Assembly: GCA_964483155.1 (NCBI GenBank)
Contig: CAZAAC010000003.1
Coordinates: 29,632-93,631 of the forward strand
Direction of reading: 5' to 3'
DNA: 64,000 bases
DNA from: JAAYYM01 sp964483155
GTDB lineage: Bacteria; Bacillota; Clostridia; Lachnospirales; Lachnospiraceae
Each line of letters opens with the position of its first letter. Within the stretch, counting starts at the first letter, position 1. The position numbers and the translations under genes are program-made. This document shows positions 1-8,467 of the stretch, one piece after another. The notes under the pieces were generated by a model. It was not told the origin of the DNA and did no database searches. It worked only from the letters and a program-made list of their open reading frames with translations.

Positions 1-505
1 CTCTTCTATTTAGTCTATCTGCTACTTCAGTGATGCACTGTCCTAATTTATAATGCTCTAATGAAGATAAATCTGATAGTCCAATTCGTACAATCACATA
101 TTTTGTATAGACCTGATTCAGAAAATAAAGAGGAATCATCGTCCCATGGTCAAGTGTTCGTTCTCTATCTCCCATGGTTCCTGCCGCAACATGATTCTTT
201 TCTGCGAGCTGTGATAACTCTTTTACAAATTCCATATCATAACGTACCTGAAACCTGACCTGCGGTGCATGAAACGATCTCATATCTCCCATTGCCGCGT
301 CCCCAGGTGAGATATGGATATAGTCTTGATACATTGTCGCATGCGGACTGATTATTATGATTGTCTCTGGCTCGAGTTCTGCCACACGCCGCATAACTTC
401 TCTGTAAGCAAGCACCGTTTTCTGAATCTTGTCCTCTTCACCATGTCCCACCTCTGGTAAAATAATAGGTGGATGTGGAACCGCAATTGTTGCCATAACT
501 GCCAT
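1..505 (-). CDS. AmmeMemoRadiSam system protein A, N-terminal part (LigB-like dioxygenase domain), cut by window edge
   Basis: The first 168 codons of a gene that runs off the left edge. The protein opens MAVMATIAVPHPPIILPEVG and continues through IIIISPHATMYQDY and a DHGTMIPLYF block. These are the conserved histidine-bearing segments of the class III extradiol (LigB-like) dioxygenase domain. In full-length family members this domain precedes an AMMECR1 domain; the pair is called AmmeMemoRadiSam protein A, and a radical SAM partner is usually next to it. The start at 505 is chosen because AGGAGG (515-520) lies 9 nt upstream; a second ATG at 496 is possible. The AMMECR1 half and any partner would lie outside the window. 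Family assignment is fairly sure; the reaction catalysed by the system is not established. Confidence 0.8.
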   Translation of the reverse strand, partial: MAVMATIAVPHPPIILPEVGHGEEDKIQKTVLAYREVMRRVAELEPETIIIISPHATMYQDYIHISPGDAAMGDMRSFHAPQVRFQVRYDMEFVKELSQLAEKNHVAAGTMGDRERTLDHGTMIPLYFLNQVYTKYVIVRIGLSDLSSLEHYKLGQCITEVADRLNRR

Positions 506-575
506 AATTCAATTCCTCCTTTTCAAAATCCAGGTGTGATGCTTTATTTCCTATTCCAAAAATCTATCAAGAGCC

Positions 576-1289
576 CTATTTCTTTTCATTTGATTTTTTT
601 AAATCAGACTTTTTTCTTATACTTGCACCCATTTGCTTCATTGCCAGGTTCATACGCTCCTTAATCCTAATATACTTATCAATTTCATAGGATTGCATCA
701 TCAGTGCACATCCATATATCACTCTGCCATCTTCTAATTCGGAAATTCTCGTTATGCAACCGTGTAAATTGATATTAATCTTATTAAACTGGTCAATAAC
801 ATCTGTCAAAACAGTGTGGCATGCAGTCCCAATTCCAAGATTATTATCCTTTACATCTTCTTTATTAATTACTAAAGCAAATCCACTAGAACTGATATCT
901 TTCAGCACCGCAGGTAAAGTAGATCTATTCGTTCCAATTTGAACAAACACCTTGCTTCCGATGAAGCAACGGTAAGCATTGCGCCTGTTAAATGGCATCC
1001 CTTGTCCTTTTAATCGAATCCGATACATCAATTTATTATCTGCTGTTCTATAAAATGCAATCGTAACACCACGGAAAATTCTCGGTTTGTCATTCTCCAC
1101 TGTAAAAATAGCATTCACAACGGCAGAATCAAATGCAAGCACTTTTCCGTTTTTCTCTATAGGTGCAGCATATACCACTCGATTTGCTTCGTCTATTCCG
1201 ACAACGGTTGTCGGAAACTGTAGCTCATTTGCCTCACTTTTTGCTTCTAATATCATATCCTGTCCTATTTGTAAATCTGCGATTTCCAT
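576..1289 (-). CDS. PilZ-domain c-di-GMP receptor, YcgR-like
   Basis: A 237-residue soluble protein. Residues about 1-95 form a YcgR-type N-terminal beta domain that begins at IGQDMILEAK. Residues about 100-215 form a PilZ domain with both c-di-GMP binding signatures: RNAYR (RxxxR type) and DISSSGF (D/NxSxxG type). In related bacteria such proteins act as flagellar brakes or other c-di-GMP effectors. The C-terminus is lysine-rich. The start has a good AGGGGATGG ribosome-binding site. With a GGDEF fusion at 33392 and an HD-GYP regulator at 52668, the window contains candidate maker, breaker and receptor of c-di-GMP. The downstream target is unknown. Confidence 0.85.
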   Translation of the reverse strand: MEIADLQIGQDMILEAKSEANELQFPTTVVGIDEANRVVYAAPIEKNGKVLAFDSAVVNAIFTVENDKPRIFRGVTIAFYRTADNKLMYRIRLKGQGMPFNRRNAYRCFIGSKVFVQIGTNRSTLPAVLKDISSSGFALVINKEDVKDNNLGIGTACHTVLTDVIDQFNKININLHGCITRISELEDGRVIYGCALMMQSYEIDKYIRIKERMNLAMKQMGASIRKKSDLKKSNEKK

Positions 1290-1329
1290 CTTATTCCATC
1301 CCCTAATTTATCATTCCTATCCTCTAGCA

Positions 1330-2595
1330 TTACTCAACAAAACCTTCTACACCACGTGGAGAATCATCTGACATCAGCATGGGAACATCATCTCCGCCTG
1401 CCGCAATATAATATTGTCCTTTTACCCCAGTATCTTTATTATTAATTTTCTTTGCTACACCAGCTGAAGTTTCATAACTATACTTATATGTTGCACCTGC
1501 CTTGCTGGTACCAACCATGCTCATCTTTCCCTCTTCGAGTCCGTTTCTATAATTACCTGTAATAACCTGTTTGGCTAAACCTGTAGCATCGATTTTGTCT
1601 TTAAAGAAATTTGAGGTGGCCGTCCCTTTTCCATTTGGCTTACCATCGGCCCACTCGCCTTCATAAATATACGATCCTATGGAAGAAGATGCAGAATATA
1701 TGGCTCTCATCCATATGCCCTTACCACTCCTGACATTATTGGCATATTCACCATAATAATAGTAACCGTTTTTATAAACACCCACTCCTATTCCATTGTA
1801 ATTGCCGCTATCATCTTTTTCCCCATAGTAGTAGAGATCATCATCTCCTATGATTTCCTCCGACATTGCAACATATTGATCTGTCCGAATTAAGTCCTTA
1901 ACGCCATCAATGTCATCCTTTGCAAAAAGCTCTGCTAATGGTACTAATAAAGTATTATTTGCCTCTTCCTTTGCCACTCTTTCTGCTTCTTCAGCTGCCT
2001 GCTGTGCCGCCAGTGCATCTGCTTCTGCCTGAATCCTGTCTTTTTCTGCCTGAATGGCATCAAGTTTTGCCTTGATAGTTTCATCTTCGGTATTTGTATA
2101 TCCCGTATTAAGAGCTGAAAGCATATTTGCCTCATCTCCACGCTCCTCAAATATATTGGCTACTCCCCAATATGAAGCAACATTTCCGATATCATAAGCT
2201 AATGCCTTTTGATATATTTCAATTGCTTCATCCGTGCTTCCCTTAGATTGTGCAATCAAAACATATACATGTGCAATATGACTCTTGATTTCTACGCTCT
2301 CAGTATCATACGCTAATGCTTCTTTATACTTTTCAATTGCCGCTTCATAGTCTCCATTGTCTAGAAAAGTGTTTCCTTGTTCTAATTGATTTACTAGTTT
2401 AGTTGATTTTGAAAAATGAATGACACCTACATATACACTGACCAAAATAATTGCAAAAATAATAAGTATTGTTGACATTTGCAATATTATTTTCATTTTA
2501 CTTTTTCTCTTTATTACTTTATTTGTCTTCTTCACTTGTTTAATTTTTCTCGCATCTATATCTGATCTTTCTTCATAAAAACTATTCTCTTTCAC
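1330..2595 (-). CDS. membrane-anchored TPR/MORN-repeat protein
   Basis: A 421-residue protein with a basic cytoplasmic N-terminus and one membrane segment (IILQMSTILIIFAIILVSVY). TPR-type helical repeats follow (two units around GDYEAAIEKYKEALAYDTES and AIEIYQKALAYD), then an Ala/Glu-rich coiled segment. The C-terminal half has MORN-like repeats (YYYGEYANNVRSGKGIW, YIYEGEWADGKPNGKGTA, ITGNYRNGLEEGKM). The GTG at 2595 is the preferred start: GGAGG lies 5 nt upstream, whereas the longer frame would need a TTG with no ribosome-binding site. It overlaps the end of ung by 14 bp, so the two genes are probably co-translated. TPR and MORN both bind partners or lipids; no enzymatic domain is visible and the function is unknown. 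Confidence 0.75.
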   Translation of the reverse strand: MKENSFYEERSDIDARKIKQVKKTNKVIKRKSKMKIILQMSTILIIFAIILVSVYVGVIHFSKSTKLVNQLEQGNTFLDNGDYEAAIEKYKEALAYDTESVEIKSHIAHVYVLIAQSKGSTDEAIEIYQKALAYDIGNVASYWGVANIFEERGDEANMLSALNTGYTNTEDETIKAKLDAIQAEKDRIQAEADALAAQQAAEEAERVAKEEANNTLLVPLAELFAKDDIDGVKDLIRTDQYVAMSEEIIGDDDLYYYGEKDDSGNYNGIGVGVYKNGYYYYGEYANNVRSGKGIWMRAIYSASSSIGSYIYEGEWADGKPNGKGTATSNFFKDKIDATGLAKQVITGNYRNGLEEGKMSMVGTSKAGATYKYSYETSAGVAKKINNKDTGVKGQYYIAAGGDDVPMLMSDDSPRGVEGFVE

Positions 2596-3277
2596 TATTT
2601 CCTCCAATATTTTCAATCTGCCAGTCTATCTCATCAAGCCCATTTGCACGAAGAAAAGTGTTTGTCTTGCTAAATGGCTTGCTTCCAAAGAATCCCCGAT
2701 AGGAAGACAAGGGACTTGGGTGAGGTGCCGTAAGTATCAAGTGTTTTGAATTATTTAGCATACTGACTTTAGTCTGCGCAGGTTTGCCCCATAAAATAAA
2801 AACAATAGGTCTTTCTTGCTGATTCAAAATGCGAATGGCAGCATCCGTAAACTCTTCCCAACCAATCCCTCGGTGTGAGTTTGCTTGATGTGCCCTTACG
2901 GTAAGTACAGTATTTAATAACATTACACCTTGTTTTGCCCATTTTTCCAAATAACCATTATTCGGCATATAACACCCAATATCATCCTGCAATTCTTTAT
3001 ATATATTTAAAAGTGAAGGCGGTATCTCTACCTCTGGTTTGACTGAAAAACAAAGCCCATGCGCCTGTCCTATATCATGATAAGGGTCCTGTCCTAATAT
3101 TAATACCTTGATATCCTTTAACATCGTCAGATGAAATGCATTGAAGATGTCTTCTGCCGCGGGAAATATGGTCTTAGTACTATACTCTTCTATAATTGTC
3201 TGATGCAGCTTCTTATAATAAGGCTTCTTAAATTCACCCTGTAAAGCTGGCAACCAATCGTTGCTAATCGCTGGCAT
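2582..3277 (-). CDS. ung: uracil-DNA glycosylase, family 1
   Basis: Removes uracil from DNA by base excision. The 231-residue length is normal for the family. The water-activating motif GQDPYHDIGQAHG contains the catalytic Asp, and the DNA-intercalation/His motif HPSPLSSYRGFFG is near the C-terminus. A central VMLLNTVLTVRAHQANSH block is also typical of Ung. A GAGGAG ribosome-binding site precedes the ATG. The 3' end overlaps the start of the TPR/MORN gene. Nothing unusual is visible and the enzyme should be active. Confidence 0.97.
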   Translation of the reverse strand: MPAISNDWLPALQGEFKKPYYKKLHQTIIEEYSTKTIFPAAEDIFNAFHLTMLKDIKVLILGQDPYHDIGQAHGLCFSVKPEVEIPPSLLNIYKELQDDIGCYMPNNGYLEKWAKQGVMLLNTVLTVRAHQANSHRGIGWEEFTDAAIRILNQQERPIVFILWGKPAQTKVSMLNNSKHLILTAPHPSPLSSYRGFFGSKPFSKTNTFLRANGLDEIDWQIENIGGNSERE

Positions 3278-3323
3278 TCTATCTCCTCATTTCTAAATAT
3301 ATTACCTCACTATAGAAAACACA

Positions 3324-4085
3324 CTATAACCTAACTGGAACACCTTCTTTTTTTAAATATTGTTTTAATTCTCTCATTTCCAATTCTTTATAATGAAATA
3401 GTGATGCCGCCAATGCCGCATCTGCCTTCCCTTTTGTCAATACGTCGCGAAAATGCTCCTGTCTTCCGGCACCACCGGAGGCAATCACAGGTATGCTGAC
3501 ATTTTCCGAAATCCTACGAGTGAGTTCGATATCATATCCAGACTTTGTTCCATCACAATCCATACTTGTCAACAGAATTTCTCCTGCTCCAAGTTTTTCT
3601 GCTCTTATAGCCCATTCTACAGCATCGATTCCAACATCAATTCTTCCACCGTTTTTATATATATTCCAACCGCTTCCATCTGCTTTTTTTCTAGCATCAA
3701 TTGCAACTACCACACACTGACTGCCAAATCTATCTGCTGCTTCACTAATCAAATTAGGATTATTGATAGCAGCAGTATTAATGGATATCTTATCAGCACC
3801 CTCTCGGAGTATTGCCTTAAAATCCTCGACAGTTCGGATTCCTCCTCCAACTGTAAAAGGAATGAAGACTTTTTCAGCAACTGCACGTACCATGTCAATT
3901 ACGGTATTTCTTGCTTCTGAAGAAGCTGTAATGTCTAAAAAAACAACTTCATCTGCACCAGCCTTATCATATGCCGCTGCTATCTCTACAGGGTCTCCTG
4001 CATCACGAAGATTTACGAAATTGACACCTTTTACAACCCTGCCAGCATGGACATCCAAACAAGGAATGATTCTTTTCGTATGCAT
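3324..4085 (-). CDS. hisF: imidazole glycerol phosphate synthase, cyclase subunit
   Basis: Cyclase half of the HisFH complex of histidine biosynthesis. It uses ammonia from HisH to convert PRFAR into imidazole glycerol phosphate and AICAR. The 253-residue (beta/alpha)8 barrel shows the N-terminal RIIPCLDVHAGRVVKG with the catalytic Asp, the phosphate-binding segments FTVGGGIRT and VIASGGAG, and the second catalytic Asp in VVAIDARKK. An AGAGGAG ribosome-binding site supports the start. It follows hisH with a 41-bp gap. The rest of the his pathway is not in this window. Confidence 0.97.
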   Translation of the reverse strand: MHTKRIIPCLDVHAGRVVKGVNFVNLRDAGDPVEIAAAYDKAGADEVVFLDITASSEARNTVIDMVRAVAEKVFIPFTVGGGIRTVEDFKAILREGADKISINTAAINNPNLISEAADRFGSQCVVVAIDARKKADGSGWNIYKNGGRIDVGIDAVEWAIRAEKLGAGEILLTSMDCDGTKSGYDIELTRRISENVSIPVIASGGAGRQEHFRDVLTKGKADAALAASLFHYKELEMRELKQYLKKEGVPVRL

Positions 4086-4126
4086 TTGATATTTCTCCTC
4101 TCACTTACTGTATTCACATCATTCAA

Positions 4127-4732
4127 TTAAAGACCAATAAAATTTTCTAGAATTTTCAGACCCACTTCTGAACTCTTTTCGGGATGGAATTGACATGCAA
4201 ATATTTGATCTTGCTCTACTGCTGCGTGTATTGGCACTCCATATTCTGTTGTTGCCTTAACTATTTCTGGGTCAAGTGCTAATAAATAGTACGAATGTAC
4301 AAAGTAAACATAGCTCTCATCTGAAATTCCTTTAAATAATTTTCCGTTGTTGACTAATTGCAACGAATTCCAGCCTATATGTGGAACCTTTAGCTTATTA
4401 GTATCTGGAATTTTTACGATTTTCCCACGCAATAAACCAAGGCCCTTGATCCCAGGTGCCTCATCGCTTGATTCAAAGAACAATTGTAATCCAAGACATA
4501 TTCCAAGAAAAGGAGTTTTTCTTCTTACTATTTCGCCAATGACCTCCTCCAGGCCATATGCACGTATTCTACCCATTGCATCGCCAAAGGCCCCCACGCC
4601 AGGCAATATTACCTTTTGGGCGCAGAGTATTGTCTCCCTGTCTCTCGTTACGATTACCTCTTCGCCAAGAAGCTGTAATGCTTTCTCAACACTTTTTATA
4701 TTTCCCGCATCATAATCGATAATAGCAATCAT
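4127..4732 (-). CDS. hisH: imidazole glycerol phosphate synthase, glutamine amidotransferase subunit
   Basis: Class I glutamine amidotransferase partner of HisF. It hydrolyses glutamine and channels ammonia to the cyclase. The nucleophile elbow LGICLGLQLFFESS contains the catalytic Cys, and CQFHPEKS supplies the His-Glu of the triad. GVGAFGDAM is the usual oxyanion-region motif. The start is placed at the ATG at 4732, giving MIAIIDYDAGN, the conserved family N-terminus. A GTG five codons upstream (4747) is in frame and neither start has a strong ribosome-binding site. The gene begins 27 bp after the acidic repeat protein and is followed by hisF. Confidence 0.95.
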   Translation of the reverse strand: MIAIIDYDAGNIKSVEKALQLLGEEVIVTRDRETILCAQKVILPGVGAFGDAMGRIRAYGLEEVIGEIVRRKTPFLGICLGLQLFFESSDEAPGIKGLGLLRGKIVKIPDTNKLKVPHIGWNSLQLVNNGKLFKGISDESYVYFVHSYYLLALDPEIVKATTEYGVPIHAAVEQDQIFACQFHPEKSSEVGLKILENFIGL

Positions 4733-4759
4733 AATTATCCTATCCACTTCTCTTTCTAT

Positions 4760-6502
4760 TTAATCAATTTCAATAATACCATTATCACTAATTTCAGTAG
4801 GTGCAACTGCTTCTATATCAATAGGAGCTGTCTCCTCCAAAAATTCTTCCTCTTCTCCTGAAATAACAACATTTTCTTGTTGTTCCGATTCCTCAGACAT
4901 ATTCTCAGGTGTATCTTCCGCCTCTTTCGTGTAGGGACTACCGTCCTCATTCTGTAAATTCAGTGTATCTGTTCCATTGAGATAGTCATAAATTGTTCTA
5001 GAGTAAAGCTGCTTATCTTCAAGTTCCAGCCATTCACGTGCTTGCTCTACACTGACGCCATATTGACTTTCTAGTGCTTCTTCAATTTGATTTTTTAAAA
5101 CATTATAATCTTCCAAAATGCCAAGTTCTTCAGCCTTTATTGCATATTCATCAGCAATTCTAATCCCTTGAATTAATGCATTAAAAGCTTCTAGCTTTTG
5201 ATCTATTTTCGTATAGTTAAGATAAGACTCATATTTTTTCTCGAGTCCAAATAACAATTCTACCTTCTCTGACAATTCACTCATTTCACGATTAAGGGAA
5301 TGCCCTTTTAAGCACTTATATGCCTCTTCATATCTTTCATTAATATAGTAAGATTTAGCATCTTTCATATCTATGTAATATGGATAAAAATATGCAATCA
5401 AAACCATAAGTAAACCTATGGAACCTCCTACAATTCCTATTCCCACGATATGTTTCTTAGATATTTTCTTTAATGGCTTTTCAGGTGGTTTCGGTGCTTT
5501 TTCTTTTTTCGGCTTCTTTTCTCTGGTTTTCTTTTCTTTTTTTCCTTTTTTGCCTTTTTTCCCCTTATCTTCATCCTCGAGTTGCTCAAGAATTTCTTGG
5601 TTTACTGCACTTGCTTCTACCGCCGCTTCAATCGCAGTTGATTCTCCAAAAACATCCTCGATAACTGCTACATTTTCGAGAGGTAACTCTTCCTCCTCCG
5701 ATAATCTTTCAAAAATTTTCGCAAAAAAACCTTTAGGTTTTTCAACTTTTTGCTTTTTTTCTTTTCTTTTATCTTTTTTATTCTTTTTGCTTTTTTTCTT
5801 TTCACTTTCTTCTTCTAATTCATCCTCGTCTTCATCAGACAATGGCTCTTCAATTGCAAATATATTTTCTGTCTCAGCACCCTTTAAAGCTTCTTTTCCT
5901 GTCCTTTCAAGCAGTGCCAATAAATCATCTTCTATCACTTCATTACTATCATTCTTTTTTAAGAGACTACTTATCTCTGCAAGCTCCTCATCACCAGGCA
6001 TTTGATCAAGTAGCTCTGTCACATCCTCATCAATTCCGTCTTCTAAAATCTCATTTTCTTCTTTTGCTTTTTCTGCTTGTCTGTCATCTTCTTCATGGAT
6101 GCCTAGCGCTTCAGCCATATTCTCTAGTTCATCATATTCCATTGCAATTTCCTGTTCTAGGAGTGGTTGTTCCTGCGCATTAAGTTGCCCTAAGGAATCT
6201 AATAAACCAGAAATTTCATCATCCTCAATTAAAGCTGGCTCATCCTCAATGACAGGCTCTTCCTCAATGACAGGCTCTTCTTCTATGACAGGCTCTTCTT
6301 CTATGACAGGCTCTTCTTCAATGACAGGCTCTTCTTCTATAACGGGTTCATCCTCAATGACAGGCTCTTCTTCTATAACGGGTTCTTCTTCAATGACAGG
6401 TTCTTCTTCAATAATAGGTTCCTCTTCTATAACGGGTTCCTCCATAGTCACATTCTGTATGGAATCTAATAAATCATCTAAGTATTTCTCGCTATTACTC
6501 AT
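4760..6502 (-). CDS. large acidic single-pass membrane protein with hexapeptide repeats, function unknown
   Basis: A 580-residue protein that I do not recognise. Order of parts: a short N-terminus (MSNSEKYLDDLLDSIQN); eleven tandem E-P-V-I-E-E/D hexapeptides (about residues 22-87); a long Glu/Asp-rich region to about residue 260; two Lys-rich blocks (KKSKKNKKDKRKEKKQK and KKGKKGKKEKKTREKKPK); one membrane segment (IVGIGIVGGSIGLLMVLIAYF); and an external helical domain of about 140 residues that looks TPR-like (SYYINERYEEAYKCLKG), then another acidic tail. The start at 6502 has GGAGG 7 nt upstream; a longer in-frame extension to 6619 lacks such support. The position just before hisH is probably fortuitous. 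The charge pattern suggests protein or nucleic-acid contacts at the inner face of the membrane, but this is inference. Confidence 0.7.
   Translation of the reverse strand: MSNSEKYLDDLLDSIQNVTMEEPVIEEEPIIEEEPVIEEEPVIEEEPVIEDEPVIEEEPVIEEEPVIEEEPVIEEEPVIEEEPVIEDEPALIEDDEISGLLDSLGQLNAQEQPLLEQEIAMEYDELENMAEALGIHEEDDRQAEKAKEENEILEDGIDEDVTELLDQMPGDEELAEISSLLKKNDSNEVIEDDLLALLERTGKEALKGAETENIFAIEEPLSDEDEDELEEESEKKKSKKNKKDKRKEKKQKVEKPKGFFAKIFERLSEEEELPLENVAVIEDVFGESTAIEAAVEASAVNQEILEQLEDEDKGKKGKKGKKEKKTREKKPKKEKAPKPPEKPLKKISKKHIVGIGIVGGSIGLLMVLIAYFYPYYIDMKDAKSYYINERYEEAYKCLKGHSLNREMSELSEKVELLFGLEKKYESYLNYTKIDQKLEAFNALIQGIRIADEYAIKAEELGILEDYNVLKNQIEEALESQYGVSVEQAREWLELEDKQLYSRTIYDYLNGTDTLNLQNEDGSPYTKEAEDTPENMSEESEQQENVVISGEEEEFLEETAPIDIEAVAPTEISDNGIIEID
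6242..6439 (-). repeat. eleven tandem 18-bp coding repeats (Glu-Pro-Val-Ile-Glu-Glu)
   Basis: Eleven consecutive 18-bp units, 198 bp in total, keep the reading frame and encode a hexapeptide that varies only at a few positions (one EPIIEE, two EPVIED). Several neighbouring units differ only at wobble bases (tct/tca, aca/acg), which fits expansion by slippage or unequal crossing-over. Copy number may vary between strains without disrupting the frame. Confidence 0.9.
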
Positions 6503-6574
6503 TGTCTTTCCTCCAAAACATATCCTGCAACATATTCGAATATAGTCTACCACATTTAATATTATAGCACAATT

Positions 6575-6610
6575 AAAAATCAAAAACAGGCCAGAAACTT
6601 CTGACCTGTT
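6575..6610 (-). terminator. intrinsic terminator after cheV
   Basis: On the minus strand AACAGGTCAGA pairs with TCTGGCCTGTT across a 4-nt loop (one G-U pair), followed by TTTTTGATTTTTAA. It lies 22 bp past the cheV stop and separates cheV from the acidic membrane protein gene. Confidence 0.85.
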
Positions 6611-6631
6611 CATAAACAATATCTTGCTATT

Positions 6632-7528
6632 TTACTTTAGCAATAATTTATCAATTTCTCTCACCAAATTACCAATCTCTGGTTTTGATAACTGTGCATC
6701 TGCGCCAAGTGCTTCACCTTTTCTCCTCATTTCATCATTAACAAGCGAAGAAAAAATAAGAACAGGAATATGCTTTGTATCATAATTATCTTTCATTAAT
6801 TTAGTAAGTCTGTGACCGTCCATTAGGGGCATTTCAATGTCTGTGATAAGGCATTTCACATGTTGATCCAAAGTCCCATCCTCTAAACATTTATTAACAT
6901 AATCCCATGCTTCCTGGCCATTACCAGTTTTTACCAGATTGTCATACCCTGCTTTTTTTAAGGACTCCACAATTAATTTATTTAATAACTGTGAATCCTC
7001 TGCAATCAAAATCGGAAAATCACTTCTCTTTCTCTCTCCAAGTGCATCTATATCTGTAATTCGAAGCCCTGTCTCTGGACTTATGTCGCTTACAATTTTT
7101 TCAAAATCAAGTATAATGACAAGTCTTTCATTCAGTTTGACGATGCCTGTTGATACACCATTTTCAGACGAATTAATCGTTGCATCGGGCTTAATAATCT
7201 CTGTCCATGAAACTCTATGTATTCCTATAACCTGATCTACATGGAAAGCTACATCCAACTTATTAAAATTGGTAATAATAAACAATCCATCTTTCTTGTC
7301 CTCGCCTCTTTGCAAACAATTATTCAAACTAATTGCTGTTATCATTGTATCACGTGGCATGAAAATTCCTTCTATGCTCGGATGCGAATTAGGAACAGGC
7401 GTTGCTTCTTGATAAGGTATTATTTCTCTTATCTTTGCAACATTAATGCCATAGGAATTTGCCCCCAATGTAAACTCCAGTATTTCAAGCTCGTTTGTTC
7501 CATTTTCCAATAAGATTTTTGTATCCAT
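6632..7528 (-). CDS. cheV: chemotaxis protein CheV (CheW domain plus receiver)
   Basis: A 298-residue coupling protein that links chemoreceptors to CheA and adapts through phosphorylation. Residues about 5-155 form a CheW-like domain (LEILEFTLGANSYGINVAKI; DVIGIH-type segment DQVIGIHRVSW). Residues about 165-298 form a receiver domain with acidic pocket ILIAEDS, phospho-acceptor Asp in CLITDIEMPLMDG, switch FSS and conserved Lys in LSKPE. The start at 7528 is favoured by GAGGGTG 5 nt upstream; a 10-codon longer form is less well supported. With the chemoreceptor at 11328-13028 it implies a motile cell. Confidence 0.92.
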   Translation of the reverse strand: MDTKILLENGTNELEILEFTLGANSYGINVAKIREIIPYQEATPVPNSHPSIEGIFMPRDTMITAISLNNCLQRGEDKKDGLFIITNFNKLDVAFHVDQVIGIHRVSWTEIIKPDATINSSENGVSTGIVKLNERLVIILDFEKIVSDISPETGLRITDIDALGERKRSDFPILIAEDSQLLNKLIVESLKKAGYDNLVKTGNGQEAWDYVNKCLEDGTLDQHVKCLITDIEMPLMDGHRLTKLMKDNYDTKHIPVLIFSSLVNDEMRRKGEALGADAQLSKPEIGNLVREIDKLLLK

Positions 7529-7611
7529 GTCGTCACCCTCGCCTTTGCTTATATTCACTCAACTTCATTCAATTTGATTACCCTAAACGACTAATTGCTA
7601 CTATTAATAAA

Positions 7612-7620
7612 ATTATAACA
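7612..7620 (-). promoter_or_regulatory. extended -10 promoter for cheV
   Basis: Minus-strand TGT followed by a perfect TATAAT (7612-7617), about 85 nt upstream of the cheV start. No good -35 box is seen at 17 bp, but the TGn extension can compensate. Predicted by eye. Confidence 0.5.
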
Positions 7621-7671
7621 TAACTCTATAAAAAAAGACATATATTTTATAAAAATCGTACAATAATCATA

Positions 7672-8391
7672 CTATAATGGATAAGTATAATCTAGTTCCT
7701 GCGTTTTAATTAATAAGGCCATTTTACTTATTAAATTATCTGCCACAGTGTCGCTAATTTCAAAGACCATTACAGTATCCTCTGTTGCGCCGGCATCAAT
7801 AGTTTCTTTATAAGAGCCCAAATCATTCATGAGTATCGTAGTCTGCATGTTTACTCTCTCACTATCATTTATTAAAAGACGAAAAAGTGGGGCATTTGTA
7901 ACTACATCACATTCCATAGGCATATCTGATGGATTTGTTAACTCAAAATGAAGAATCAATAATTTATAGCCTTCTTGGGCTTGCATGGAAAAAAATAATT
8001 TCTCTGTCTCGGTTTCAGGAAAAATATCACATATTTCATAATCTTTATAAGTAACAGAGAAATCCGGTATTCCCATTGCTACCGCCACTTCTGGCAAGAC
8101 TTGTACCGCTGCAGCTGAAACAGAATCAGATACTGCCACACTATCCTCATCAATTTCCTCATTTTTATTTTCAATCTCTGGTTTTGGAGACAATATAATA
8201 ATTGGGTCATCCGTTATTTTCATTAAGCCATTTACATGACTCGCATCATATTTCATCAACAAACCTGCTGCATATTCTGCGACCAGTTCGCTTTGCTCCT
8301 CTGTCAAATTTACTGAGGGGACTAATTCGCATCCAGTTAATAGTAACCCGCATGTTAGTATGCATACGGCCATCATCAGTACCCTATTCAT
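7672..8391 (-). CDS. lipoprotein with a DUF4352/DUF5067-like Ig-fold domain
   Basis: A 239-residue secreted lipoprotein. The signal peptide MNRVLMMAVCILTCGLLLTGC ends in a clear lipobox (LLTG/C). The C-terminal part (GYKLLILHFELTNPSDMP..., then DAGATEDTVMVFEI) resembles the immunoglobulin-like DUF4352/DUF5067 group, which is common in clostridial lipoproteins of unknown role. The ribosome-binding site GGAGGGTGAC is strong. It lies 76 bp downstream of the sensor kinase gene on the same strand, so it may be part of that operon and act at the cell surface near the sensor. The exact function is unknown. Confidence 0.7.
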   Translation of the reverse strand: MNRVLMMAVCILTCGLLLTGCELVPSVNLTEEQSELVAEYAAGLLMKYDASHVNGLMKITDDPIIILSPKPEIENKNEEIDEDSVAVSDSVSAAAVQVLPEVAVAMGIPDFSVTYKDYEICDIFPETETEKLFFSMQAQEGYKLLILHFELTNPSDMPMECDVVTNAPLFRLLINDSERVNMQTTILMNDLGSYKETIDAGATEDTVMVFEISDTVADNLISKMALLIKTQELDYTYPL

Positions 8392-8467
8392 GTCACCCTC
8401 CTCTAAATATCATCCGCTTTGATTTTACTCTCTATATTTTAGCATCTTGCGTACTATGACGCAATTA

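Noticed and set aside
3453..3920. Plus-strand frame of 155 codons opposite hisF
   Set aside because: hisF is certain by motifs; the antisense frame has no start context or homology.
5418..6005. Plus-strand frame of 195 codons rich in Phe and Ser
   Set aside because: Antisense to the Lys/Glu-rich part of the acidic membrane protein; composition is the mirror of that bias.
6242..6439. Possible CRISPR array or regulatory repeat
   Set aside because: The units are 18 bp, directly adjacent without spacers, and in frame within a coding sequence.
6099..6545. Plus-strand frame rich in Gly-Ser-Ser-Ser repeats
   Set aside because: It is the antisense reading of the EPVIEE repeats, with no ribosome-binding site or family match.
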